This document shows positions 24,152 to 30,629 of a stretch of DNA of 44,152 nucleotides, one piece after another. The notes beneath the pieces are model-generated. The model worked only from the letters and a program-made list of their open reading frames with translations. It did no database searches and was not told the DNA's origin. Numbering within the stretch: the first letter of the stretch is position 1; every line of letters begins with the position of its first letter. The stretch is from an uncultured Spartobacteria bacterium (GTDB lineage: Bacteria; Verrucomicrobiota; Verrucomicrobiia; Chthoniobacterales; Terrimicrobiaceae), in assembly GCA_937890535.1 (NCBI GenBank), contig CALBXK010000185.1, forward strand, positions 1-44,152. Direction: 5' to 3'. The translations under genes and the position numbers were made by a program.

Positions 24152-24393
24152 CGCGGCGCTATTCTGTGGGTTTCGAAGAATTTCTCAAGCTGCCCGGTGT
24201 CAAAATCCGCCAGCACCTCGCCGGAAGGAATTTCCAGAGTGGGGGTTAGAGCCTGGCCAGAAATCTCTCTCATGCGGGCGCGGGCGACCGGATCGGTCAG
24301 GACGTCGGATTTTTCAAATTGATAGCCCCGTTGTTCCAGCCAGCGAACAGCGTCGATGCACCAAGGGCACCAGGGTTTGATGTAGAGAATCAT
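24148..24393 (-). CDS. Glutaredoxin-like protein
   Basis: An 81-aa thioredoxin-fold protein with CPWC at residues 9-12 directly after the first strand (MILYIKPWCPWC), then WLEQRGYQFEKSDVL, the cis-proline region LTPTLEIPSGEVLADFD and a C-terminal helix. These features fit a small glutaredoxin or NrdH/YruB-like reductase that reduces disulfides or mixed disulfides in the cytoplasm. The track start at 24420 adds a poor N-terminus; the ATG at 24393 places the active site correctly. It is coupled by ATGA to the membrane protein gene. Confidence 0.88.
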   Translation of the reverse strand: MILYIKPWCPWCIDAVRWLEQRGYQFEKSDVLTDPVARARMREISGQALTPTLEIPSGEVLADFDTGQLEKFFETHRIAPR

Positions 24394-24420
24394 ACGGAAA
24401 TGAAGTGGCAAACTTGGCAC

Positions 24421-24448
24421 TTGTCAGCGCCGCGATCTGCTTTACAAT
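24421..24448 (+). promoter_or_regulatory. Sigma-70-type promoter of tRNA-Glu
   Basis: TTGTCA (24421-24426) and TACAAT (24443-24448) are separated by 16 bp and end 13 bp before the tRNA, a standard arrangement for a monocistronic tRNA gene. Confidence 0.75.
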
Positions 24449-24461
24449 GCTATCCCCATCT

Positions 24462-24536
24462 GGTGCCTTCGTCTAGGGGTTAGGACACGGCCCTCTCACG
24501 GCCGGTGCACGGGTTCGAATCCCGTAGGCACTGCCA
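24462..24536 (+). tRNA. tRNA-Glu (anticodon CTC)
   Basis: The 75-nt cloverleaf has acceptor GGTGCCT/AGGCACT (first pair G-U), a D arm GTCTAGGGGTTAGGAC, anticodon stem CGGCC/GGCCG around CTCTCAC (anticodon CTC), T arm ACGGG-TTCGAAT-CCCGT and an encoded CCA end. The 3' half is the attachment site of the 8.3-kb island, and the integrated copy keeps the tRNA intact. Confidence 0.96.
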
Positions 24537-24542
24537 GATTTT
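24506..24542 (+). other. attL: 37-bp core repeat in tRNA-Glu 3' end
   Basis: tgcacgggttcgaatcccgt... through the CCA and four bases into the T run is identical to 32779-32815. It covers the T arm and 3' acceptor strand, the classic target of tyrosine integrases. Confidence 0.95.
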
Positions 24543-24643
24543 TCAGCGGTGAAATCACCTTCTAACGCACATAGATAAAGGGTTTGCGGGGTTTCTGGCT
24601 TTTCTTCCATTTTTGCAGTTCGCCCCCGTTTTTGGCGGAAAGT

Positions 24644-24661
24644 TTGTCACATTTTGTCACA
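24644..24661 (+). promoter_or_regulatory. Tandem TTGTCACA pair near attL (candidate integrase/excisionase arm sites)
   Basis: TTGTCACA occurs at 24644-24651 and 24654-24661, 10 bp apart. The same octamer pair occurs near attR at 32727-32745 in the same orientation. The rest of 24543-24777 shows no gene. Confidence 0.6.
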
Positions 24662-24777
24662 GGGATCGCCATTCCCCTTGACTCCCACTCCCGGCAAGCG
24701 TAGTCCTCACCTGTCCGTTGCTAGAACAGCGGGCCGCCAATTCTCACCCTCGGATTAATCACCCGAACGGCGAAAAC

Positions 24778-24876
24778 ATGAAAAACGAGAAAAGTAGCCC
24801 GCTTCCAGATAGTTCCGGTGTGATAGCCGGGGCGAAAGGTTCTAGCCTTCTGGGAGTGGGCTTTTTTGTATCATGA
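24778..24876 (+). CDS. 32-aa leader-type ORF overlapping the RHH gene
   Basis: An ORF too short for the track: ATG at 24778, product MKNEKSSPLPDSSGVIAG... ending GVGFFVS, stop TGA at 24874-24876. The stop overlaps the ATG of the downstream gene as ATGA, so ribosomes finishing here could restart on the next gene. Most of the ORF is also a 14-bp hairpin followed by six T residues, as in a transcription attenuator. This could be a regulatory leader peptide or a genuine micro-protein with a weakly hydrophobic C-terminus. No ribosome binding site is obvious. Confidence 0.5.
   Translation: MKNEKSSPLPDSSGVIAGAKGSSLLGVGFFVS
24796..24867 (+). terminator. Long hairpin plus T6: attenuator or intrinsic terminator before the RHH gene
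   Basis: AGCCCGCTTCCAGA (24796-24809) pairs along all 14 positions (two G-U) with TCTGGGAGTGGGCT (24849-24862), followed by five more T residues. The 39-nt interior can form CCGG/CCGG and AGG/CCT sub-hairpins. It sits only 5 bp before the ATG at 24873, so it could cut off that gene unless translation of the 32-codon ORF opens it. Confidence 0.7.
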
Positions 24877-25328
24877 AGACATTAGAGAAAAGCAATCGGG
24901 CCAGCAAATCGAGCGGCAGAATCGTCACGAAACAATTCAAATTCGCCACTGACATCGTCAAGATGGCGGAAGAGTTGGCAGAGATGCGCGGCCAGACCGT
25001 GAATGAGGTCATCACGGATGCGCTACGGGCGAAGGTCGATGAGAAATCGCGCTCCGTCACGTTGACCCCTGAGAACGCACGACGGGCGCGGGAAGTCGCG
25101 GACCTGTTGGAAATCGGCTTCGAGGATTACGCAAACAGCGTCTTGGAGGAGTTCCTTGACGACGTTTATGGTGGTCGCGTCGGAGAGGTGGAAGGTTGCA
25201 GTCGGACGTTCGATAGCCGGGCGGAGGCGGAAAGGATTGTCCGTCGCATTGATAAATTCGACGAGGTCACCGATCGGCGATGGGTCATTGAGGAAAAAGC
25301 GCCGGGCGTGTTCTGCGCGGATTACTAG
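24873..25328 (+). CDS. Island cargo protein with two tandem ribbon-helix-helix-like units
   Basis: A 151-aa protein not recognised as a named family. Residues ~15-57 read as strand-helix-helix (VTKQFKF, TDIVKMAEELAEMRG, TVNEVITDALRAKV) and ~60-103 repeat the order (SVTLTP, NARRAREVADLLEI, FEDYANSVLEEFLDDV). This is compatible with two ribbon-helix-helix units in one chain, which would make a single-chain DNA-binding dimer. The C-terminal ~45 residues (CSRTFDSRAEAERIVRRID...) form another small domain. It is the only rightward gene at the attL end and is followed by a strong terminator, the usual position of satellite accessory genes. An island regulator or a phage-interference factor are both possible. 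Confidence 0.6.
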   Translation: MKTLEKSNRASKSSGRIVTKQFKFATDIVKMAEELAEMRGQTVNEVITDALRAKVDEKSRSVTLTPENARRAREVADLLEIGFEDYANSVLEEFLDDVYGGRVGEVEGCSRTFDSRAEAERIVRRIDKFDEVTDRRWVIEEKAPGVFCADY

Positions 25329-25344
25329 AGCAACCCGAAACCAG

Positions 25345-25383
25345 AAAACCCCGCCCGGCGAAATGCTTGGCGGGGTTTTTCGT
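25345..25383 (+). terminator. Intrinsic terminator after RHH gene
   Basis: AAAACCCCGCC (25345-25355) pairs with GGCGGGGTTTT (25369-25379) around a 13-nt loop, followed by T residues, 16 bp after the stop codon. Confidence 0.9.
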
Positions 25384-25660
25384 GCCCTCGATTATCGGGC
25401 GAGGGTTTGCCCTTGCTCTCGAATAAAACCCACTCCTCGGGCATCGTCGCGCAAGATTTGACGGAGAAAATCCGGCTCGAGCCTGTGACCAGATGGTGAT
25501 CGCATAACGGGGCTTGAAACCTTTGGTTCCTTGCCTTTCGCTTCGGCAATTGCGGCGTGGGTTTCCCGGCGTGTCATGCTCTGGGCGGATTCGTTCCCAC
25601 AACTAAAACCGCCATTGCGACGGTGAAAATTCCAAGCTGAAGAAGTTGTCGCGACATTGA
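25384..25660. other. Gene-free spacer between convergent island modules
   Basis: The track ORFs here (25285-25602 and 25392-25928, minus) have no domain pattern, run through both terminators and overlap better-supported genes. I see no gene, repeat or RNA structure apart from the flanking terminators. Confidence 0.6.
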
Positions 25661-25727
25661 AAAAAAGGTGCGCCCCGACTGGCTGAATTTCTCGAGGTGT
25701 GTGAACTTTTGAGACCAGTCGGGGCGC
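25661..25727 (-). terminator. Terminator of the leftward island operon
   Basis: GCGCCCCGACTGG (25670-25682) pairs perfectly over 13 bp with CCAGTCGGGGCGC (25715-25727). On the minus strand it is followed by ACC and seven T residues. The 32-nt loop is long, so an additional RNA function is possible. It lies 46 bp beyond the last gene of the operon. Confidence 0.85.
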
Positions 25728-25773
25728 GGTTTTATCCGGTGCGTGCTTGGCAGCGTTTGCGCACCGGGAAATG

Positions 25774-26190
25774 TTACAGGGCGGCGAGTGCTTCGCGGGC
25801 CTTAACGACTGCGGGGTCGTTCTGGGCTTTTTCCTCGGCGGCAGCAAGTGCGGCGGCAAGGCGTTGGCGTTTCTCTTCGGCGGCAAGCTCGGCAGCGAGT
25901 TCGTCGGCCTTTGCTTTGGCAATGGCATCGCGGAGAGGCTGAATCAGCTTCACGGCGGCCTTGTAGCGGTCGGTGGCTTCGAGGTGATCCAAGGCGAGAA
26001 TCATTCCGCCAACTTTCGCGGCGTGTTCGATTCGTGCGACGGAAATGTCGGGGTAACATTCTGCCGACATCTGAAGTTCAATCTTCGCTTTGTCGGCCTG
26101 GGCGCGGAGAGCGTCCACTGAATCGCAAAGATTGCGAAGGGAGCAATCAGCGTTGTCGAGTTTGTTCTGGGCGGTTTCGAGTGGTGTCAT
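25774..26190 (-). CDS. Island coiled-coil protein
   Basis: A 138-aa, highly helical protein, last in the leftward operon. MTPLETAQNKLDNADCSLRN... leads into long charged heptads, and the C-terminus is an Ala/Glu/Lys-rich coil (ADELAAELAAEEKRQRLAAAL...). No family is recognised. The ATG at 26190 lies 4 bp after the previous stop and fits operon spacing; an in-frame ATG at 26217 (MAEKSKTKI) would overlap the upstream gene. Low-complexity coils of this kind occur in phage scaffolding and tail proteins, but that alone is not evidence of function. Confidence 0.65.
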   Translation of the reverse strand: MTPLETAQNKLDNADCSLRNLCDSVDALRAQADKAKIELQMSAECYPDISVARIEHAAKVGGMILALDHLEATDRYKAAVKLIQPLRDAIAKAKADELAAELAAEEKRQRLAAALAAAEEKAQNDPAVVKAREALAAL

Positions 26191-26194
26191 AATC

Positions 26195-26773
26195 TTAGTC
26201 TTGGATTTTTCCGCCATTTTTGATGAAAGCCATTTTCGCGGCGGGGTCGAAAAAGGTGTTGAACTGTGCATAGCTGACGACTTTCGCTCCGGGCGATGGC
26301 TTGGATGCCTTGACGGGAGCGGGCTGTGGGTCAACGACCTGTCCACCCATCGCGCAAAACTTGCGTTTCTGGATCATGTCGAGTTCCGAAAACTCCTCAC
26401 GGGTGCAGGTTGGACGCTCAAGGCCAAGGCGAGCGGCAACCGACTGTTGAAGTCCGGCAATAAGTGGTTCCCTCACTTCTTTGCGCGGATCGGTTGCGAG
26501 CGCGGCAACCGTGCTTCCAAGGCTTTGAAGGTTCGCGGCGGTGGCGGGCTTGGGAACCGGAGATGGTGCGGCAGGCTTCACGGCGGCGGCAGGCAACCGT
26601 TTGTCGGCCTGCTCAATAATGCGGGCCTCGAGAAGGCTTGTTACTTTTTGCGGCAAGTCTCCAAAGCAAATTTGTTTGTTAAGCGGAAGGGCTTCAAAGC
26701 GCGCCGTCACGGATGACAGTTTTGCTCTTGCGGATTCCAGTTGTTCACGGAGGGGGATGGTAGGATTACTCAT
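26195..26773 (-). CDS. Island protein with a repeated F-K-F-GG motif
   Basis: A 192-aa protein with three parts. The first is a helical N-terminus (LREQLESARAKLSSVTARFEAL), the second an Ala/Pro-rich linker (KPAAPSPVPKPATAAN), and the third two copies of a short motif, EEFSELDMIQKRKFCAMGGQVVD and AQFNTFFDPAAKMAFIKNGGKIQD. Motifs of the form F...K..F...GG.[IV].D are common in phage-encoded proteins next to head genes (recollection). There is no named family. The start overlaps the preceding gene as ATGA. Confidence 0.65.
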   Translation of the reverse strand: MSNPTIPLREQLESARAKLSSVTARFEALPLNKQICFGDLPQKVTSLLEARIIEQADKRLPAAAVKPAAPSPVPKPATAANLQSLGSTVAALATDPRKEVREPLIAGLQQSVAARLGLERPTCTREEFSELDMIQKRKFCAMGGQVVDPQPAPVKASKPSPGAKVVSYAQFNTFFDPAAKMAFIKNGGKIQD

Positions 26774-27126
26774 TTGTTACTAAGCCGTTTCCCGCGTCGT
26801 TTCTTCGTAACCTGCTTAAATTCACCGCTTTGAATCCCGCGCAAAAAGTCCCTGCCCTCAGCTATTGCCCGATTGATTCGATCCTCGGAAATATGGTGAT
26901 CGCGGCCAATGTGGGCTTGGCACCTATCGTCTAAGCGTAGGAGCTTGGCGACAATCGCCAGTCGTGCGGGATCTGCCCCGGCCCACAACGTCACCGTGAT
27001 GAAGCGGGACGCCATGAGGCGGGCATCCAGGGGGATGGGAGCGGGTTCCTGCTCGGGCGGATCGTCAAAGAAGATGTCGGCTTCCTCTATTTCGGTGATG
27101 GTTCCGGCGTCGTCAAAATAGCTCAT
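26770..27126 (-). CDS. Island hypothetical protein, 118 aa
   Basis: The N-terminal third is strongly acidic (TEIEEADIFFDDPPEQEPAP) and the C-terminus strongly basic (KKRRGKRLSNK). In between, HISEDRINRAIAEGRDFLRGI looks like a helix-turn-helix-type segment but is not diagnostic. Both ends overlap neighbours by ATGA, confirming it as a translated operon member. The function is not recognised. Confidence 0.65.
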   Translation of the reverse strand: MSYFDDAGTITEIEEADIFFDDPPEQEPAPIPLDARLMASRFITVTLWAGADPARLAIVAKLLRLDDRCQAHIGRDHHISEDRINRAIAEGRDFLRGIQSGEFKQVTKKRRGKRLSNK

Positions 27127-27305
27127 TTCTTCACCTCCCGTTGAAGCTTACTGGCCTCTTCCCAGAAACGAGCATTCGCCTCTTCCTGTGCGGGCAGGTC
27201 GCCAGACTCTCGGGCCTTGCGGCAAGCCTCCTCGAAGGGTGCCATCCGTTTGTGAAACTCTTCAAATCCTTGAATGAGTCCACGAGCAACATAGTTCGGT
27301 TTCAT
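27123..27305 (-). CDS. Island hypothetical protein, 60 aa
   Basis: A 60-aa mostly helical charged peptide (GLIQGFEEFHKRMAPFEEACRKARESGD...). It overlaps both neighbours by 4 bp (ATGA), which argues for real expression despite its size. No motif, signal or membrane segment is visible. Confidence 0.6.
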   Translation of the reverse strand: MKPNYVARGLIQGFEEFHKRMAPFEEACRKARESGDLPAQEEANARFWEEASKLQREVKK

Positions 27306-27979
27306 TGTGCTTCCTCCGAGGAACTAAGTCCCAAGCTCGCCACCATGGCCTTGACTGCTTTCAGTTGCTCCGGTGTTCCTGCCTGTCCCTCGGCATGATT
27401 GGCCAAGGTCCACGATGCCGACACAAGGGCGTTGTGCCTTGCGGTTTCCTCAGCGCCCGGTCCCTTCGGAAAGCACGTGTCGCCCTCTTCCAAGACTTCA
27501 CGAACGCTTTGCACGATCTTGTTGTCTCCGAGGTAAAGAAGTGTCCCGAGGGCGGAATAATAGCCTCCACTTGCTAGGGCGTGAAACTCCTTTCCAAATT
27601 TCTGCCAGTCTGCGCCGATCTGGATGGCGAGCCGTTGCGATTGCATATCGAGGGCAACTGATGCAGCTCTCAAAAAACAGCGAATCCCTTCCTTCATTTT
27701 GGAAACCGGGATTGTCTCCTCCTCGCCAGAGCGGAGCCGTTGAAGTTCAATTTCGCCCTTTTCGCAAATCTGACGTTGGCGTTGGATTTTGAGGTTTAAG
27801 AGGACTTCGGTTTGTCCGGTGGCCTCTGCGGCCTCCTTGGCGAGTTGCTGCGCCCTACGACGGGAACAGGCGAGCCGTTTCTGTATCTGCGAAACGTCCT
27901 CGCTCGGTTTCGGGCCAGGTTTATTTCGACGTTTGGCTTTGGTGGCATCTTGCTTTTTGGGTGGGGTGGGGTGGTGCAT
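27302..27979 (-). CDS. Terminase small subunit-like (Nu1/TerS-type) protein
   Basis: A 225-aa protein. A basic N-terminus (KAKRRNKPGPKPSED) precedes a helix-turn-helix-like stretch, VSQIQKRLACSRRRAQQLAKEA. A charged helix (RQRQICEKGEIELQRLRSGEEETIPVSKMKEGIRCFLRAASVALD) then resembles the coiled dimerisation segment and 'G-x-[LI]-[VI]-P' turn of lambda Nu1-type small terminases. Small terminases recognise pac or cos DNA, and satellites use their own to redirect helper capsids. No large terminase, portal or capsid gene is present in the element. The similarity is by pattern only. Confidence 0.5.
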   Translation of the reverse strand: MHHPTPPKKQDATKAKRRNKPGPKPSEDVSQIQKRLACSRRRAQQLAKEAAEATGQTEVLLNLKIQRQRQICEKGEIELQRLRSGEEETIPVSKMKEGIRCFLRAASVALDMQSQRLAIQIGADWQKFGKEFHALASGGYYSALGTLLYLGDNKIVQSVREVLEEGDTCFPKGPGAEETARHNALVSASWTLANHAEGQAGTPEQLKAVKAMVASLGLSSSEEAQ

Positions 27980-27983
27980 AAAG

Positions 27984-28163
27984 TTAATTAATTGCGAAAT
28001 TGATTTTGTTTGTTGCGCGCGTGAGATTCAGCTGCTGTCGCTGGAACCTAACCTGTGAAAGGGTTTCTAGGACTCTCTTACCCCGGCGGGTGGTCTGGTC
28101 ACTAATGCGAGAACCTGCCCGCAATTGCGCGAGAATGGCTGTGGATTGGTTTTGTTTATTCAT
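27984..28163 (-). CDS. Island small basic protein, 59 aa
   Basis: From the ATG at 28163 the frame encodes MNKQNQSTAILAQLRAGSRI... and ends FAIN at 27984; the 137-aa track ORF over-extends it into the PriCT-2 gene. It starts within the last 8 bp of that gene and ends 4 bp before the TerS-like start, so it fits the operon exactly. STAILAQLRAGSRISDQTTRRG resembles the first helices of phage winged-helix regulators, but the match is short. Confidence 0.5.
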   Translation of the reverse strand: MNKQNQSTAILAQLRAGSRISDQTTRRGKRVLETLSQVRFQRQQLNLTRATNKINFAIN

Positions 28164-28719
28164 TTGATGCTTTGCCTTGGTATGTTCCTTTGAACGCCTT
28201 GAGCAGGTGCGCGGCAAATACTGCTTCGGGATCGTCTGCACCTTTGATGTGTCCGTCTGCCTGCATCCGTCGCAACTCTCCAGCGATGCGCCTTGCCTCA
28301 TGCCTGTCTGTGTCTGGCATTGGGTGTGGCAGTGTTGGCTCCGCTGGTAGCCTGGACCGCAACCAGCTGGGCATAGGTGCGCGCTTGATGGCTGCAACCT
28401 CTTGTGATGTTAGCCCGACTGCCTTAGTGGGCTGTGCTTTCGCTTTAGCCCCGTTGCCCTTCCAGCCATGCGCCTTTGCAATGTGAGGGAGAGTGGCACC
28501 TGTTACTTGCATAAGCCTGCCCCGATATTTGTTCGCATATTCTCCCGCCCGCTGTTCAGGACTCCATGCGTTTAATATCTGGCAAGCGCGGTCGAGCGGA
28601 AGGATGGCAAAGACTGAAGAGCAGACCCGCAACCAAAGTTCATATTCTGGCCTTGGGGGAATGCATGAGAGCATATTTGCAATGTCTGATTCTGTGAAAG
28701 TGTGAGTAGCAGTGTTCAT
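28156..28719 (-). CDS. PriCT-2-like (primase C-terminal) domain protein
   Basis: A 187-aa protein. Residues 10-90 (DIANMLSCIPPRPEYELWLRVCSSVFAILP..., ILNAWSPEQRAGEY, ATLPHIAKAHGW) follow the PriCT_2 pattern of island and phage primases: a W-x-R-V helix, a W-S segment, and a terminal L-x-x-x-A-x-x-x-G-W. The C-terminal half (MPSWLRSRLPAEPTLPHPMP...) is not recognised. No primase catalytic domain is attached, so it probably works with the Rep protein encoded just upstream, across the GGGGTA repeat array. Confidence 0.6.
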   Translation of the reverse strand: MNTATHTFTESDIANMLSCIPPRPEYELWLRVCSSVFAILPLDRACQILNAWSPEQRAGEYANKYRGRLMQVTGATLPHIAKAHGWKGNGAKAKAQPTKAVGLTSQEVAAIKRAPMPSWLRSRLPAEPTLPHPMPDTDRHEARRIAGELRRMQADGHIKGADDPEAVFAAHLLKAFKGTYQGKASNE

Positions 28720-28738
28720 GGTGTATTTCTGAGGAGGA

Positions 28739-28851
28739 GGGGTAGGGGGTAGGGGTAACCCTATATATAGGGGTTACCCCTTACCCCCTCTTCCCCTCCA
28801 AAGGGTAAAGGGGTAAAAGAGGGGTAATTTACCCCCTTACCCCCTTACCCC
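28739..28851. repeat. GGGGTA/TACCCC repeat array, candidate replication origin
   Basis: In 113 bp there are five GGGGTA on the plus strand and five TTACCCC, plus one GGGTAA. They are arranged around an A/T core (ctatatatag) as an imperfect palindrome, GGGGTAACCC-tatatat-AGGGGTTACCCC. The array lies between the Rep and PriCT-2 genes and overlaps the last codons of rep. Iterons beside an A/T-rich palindrome next to replication genes are the normal form of a satellite or plasmid origin; an operator array is the alternative. Confidence 0.7.
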
Positions 28852-30456
28852 TTGTTGATATGTTCCGTCGTCATTTTTGCTGATGATTCCAAGACCCTTC
28901 ATGTCTCGATATCGGTTCCGGGCGGTATCACTTGAACACCCTTCCTCACTCGCAATCCGGGCCAGTAAGTCGGTATAGTTCGCTGGGGTTGTCAGGACTT
29001 TGGAGGCGAGGTCTTGCAAGGACGCCTTCTTCCCTGCCTCTTTGATGCGTGCCCGCTCTGCGGTTGGATCTCCACAAGTTACATGCATCCCTTGTGCGGT
29101 GTCGTACTTGAAGTTGTGGGCCTCAGATTGGGGCCAGTAACCATCCCGCAAGGGAGCGCCGTAGACAGAACTGATTTCATCCTTCCCTTTGGTGACGACG
29201 AGCGCCCCCTGCATCTTCCGGTGCAGTTGGGAACCATAGTGCCCCCGCGTTTTCCCGTATTCGGTGCCGGGGTTCTCATGCAGGACGATCACGACCAAAC
29301 AGTCATGCTGAATGGCAAACCGAAATTGACGGTCCACCAGTTCATTTGCCATCGCTTCATCGTTCAAGGTGGCGAGGAAGTCGGCCCCACCGTCGAAGAT
29401 CACGCATCGGATTTTTGATTCCTTTGCCACGGTCTCGGCGGCAGTTTCCACCAGTGCCCACCGTTCCGCCAAGGGGACAGCGAGAAGGGTGAATGAAGCT
29501 AAGTCTCCCGGCACCTCTGCCAATCCTGCCCGCTTTTGGACGGTTGTTTGCATGAGGCGGAAATGATTCTTCGGCCCTTGCTCGCAATCGAAATGCAGGA
29601 CAAAACCGTCGGCAGGTGGTGCGACAAATCCCAAGCAGTCGGAGCCGCTATCGGGATCTGAAATAAACGACGCCATGATTCCAGAAACGACGCCAGTCTT
29701 TCCGCTCTTCATTTGGCCTTGAATGACGACAAGGTTGCCCCTCTCGCCTATGACGTCGCCACGGTCATTTGTGAGCACTGGCGGCTCTTCTGGTGGCGGG
29801 GACGCAAGCCCTTTGAAAAGCGCGGCTCCCACCATCTCTTGCCTCCGGGCCATCATCGCCTCCTCGTCTGTGAGAGGTTGCCAGTTGGCGACGTCTAACG
29901 GGACAGCATCAAGGTTTAGGTGGGCATCGGGGTCATGGGACACAAAGCAGAGTCGGGAAACGTCTTTGCCTGATTGGTCCAAGGTAAGCCCATGTACATC
30001 TTTGAAGTATCGTTCCGCCGCCTTGAATGCCTCCAAGTGTCCGGTGCCATCTCCAGCGATAGGGGCGCGGATCGCGGCCTTTACGCCTTTCCCGGACGGA
30101 CTGAGGAAAGCAAGGATGACATGGGGGTCGGAGACCAATTTGCCAATTACCTCTTGAACCTGCCCCTCTGGCAGTTTGTCGATATCCACGGTGAGCACCC
30201 CTGAATGCTCCTCCAGCGACTCTGAATCCCGCTTCGAGAAGGTGCCCGACATCGTGACGGCGGGTAGAGTGCGTTTGAGTTTGTCGAAATCCGCTTTTCG
30301 TCCGGCTGCCAGGCACTCTTGAGCCTGTCGCACCTTGTCTATGATCTCGGGCCTTGGGGAGCGGATAGCGCCCACGAATTGAGAGATGGTGATGGTCTTC
30401 CCGCAAGCTGGATCTGTCACCTTGGGGAACGTACTGATTTGGGGGTCTGTGCTCAC
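28837..30456 (-). CDS. Rep protein: BT4734/VirE_N domain fused to RepA-like helicase
   Basis: A 539-aa replication initiator candidate. Residues ~60-190 match the BT4734-like/VirE_N primase-associated domain: LPAVTMSGTFSKR, HSGVLTVDIDKLP and FLSPSGKGVKAAIR. Residues ~230-440 form an AAA_25/RepA-type ATPase with Walker A GQMKSGKTG (247-255) and Walker B CVIFDGGADFL, plus VVIVLHENPG. The C-terminal ~60 residues look like a winged helix (LLARIASEEGCSSDTARNRYRDMKGLGII). The start is a GTG overlapping the 58-aa gene (GTGA), preceded by AAAGGGG. The domain pair would unwind and prime at the adjacent repeat array. Confidence 0.82.
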   Translation of the reverse strand: MSTDPQISTFPKVTDPACGKTITISQFVGAIRSPRPEIIDKVRQAQECLAAGRKADFDKLKRTLPAVTMSGTFSKRDSESLEEHSGVLTVDIDKLPEGQVQEVIGKLVSDPHVILAFLSPSGKGVKAAIRAPIAGDGTGHLEAFKAAERYFKDVHGLTLDQSGKDVSRLCFVSHDPDAHLNLDAVPLDVANWQPLTDEEAMMARRQEMVGAALFKGLASPPPEEPPVLTNDRGDVIGERGNLVVIQGQMKSGKTGVVSGIMASFISDPDSGSDCLGFVAPPADGFVLHFDCEQGPKNHFRLMQTTVQKRAGLAEVPGDLASFTLLAVPLAERWALVETAAETVAKESKIRCVIFDGGADFLATLNDEAMANELVDRQFRFAIQHDCLVVIVLHENPGTEYGKTRGHYGSQLHRKMQGALVVTKGKDEISSVYGAPLRDGYWPQSEAHNFKYDTAQGMHVTCGDPTAERARIKEAGKKASLQDLASKVLTTPANYTDLLARIASEEGCSSDTARNRYRDMKGLGIISKNDDGTYQQGVRG

Positions 30457-30629
30457 AGTTTCCCCTTTCTCAATGCATCGGCATCGGCTTGGCGGACCCG
30501 CTCGGCAAAGTCGCTGGCCTTGACATGCCCTGTTAATTGAGAGGTTCTCTCGAAACTTGTATCAGAGTTGTGGGCGCATTCTTTGCCGGGTGCGCCCGCT
30601 CTGTTTTTAGGCGGGGAGAGGTCTTTCAT
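30453..30629 (-). CDS. 58-aa island protein (too short for the ORF track)
   Basis: From the ATG at 30629 with GGAGG seven bases upstream, one of the best ribosome binding sites in the island, the frame encodes MKDLSPPKNRAGAPGKECAH... ending ADADALRKGKL. The start overlaps the excisionase-like stop (ATGA) and the stop overlaps the Rep start (GTGA). This exact two-sided coupling makes it a convincing gene. The composition is hydrophilic and charged; no motif is recognised. Confidence 0.7.
   Translation of the reverse strand: MKDLSPPKNRAGAPGKECAHNSDTSFERTSQLTGHVKASDFAERVRQADADALRKGKL

Noticed and set aside
25392-25928. 178-aa minus-strand ORF across the island terminators
   Set aside because: It crosses a strong terminator hairpin and overlaps the coiled-coil gene in another frame, with no family features.
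28739-28851. Short repeats as a possible CRISPR array
   Set aside because: Repeats are 6-7 bp, in both orientations, without regular spacers, and no cas gene is nearby.
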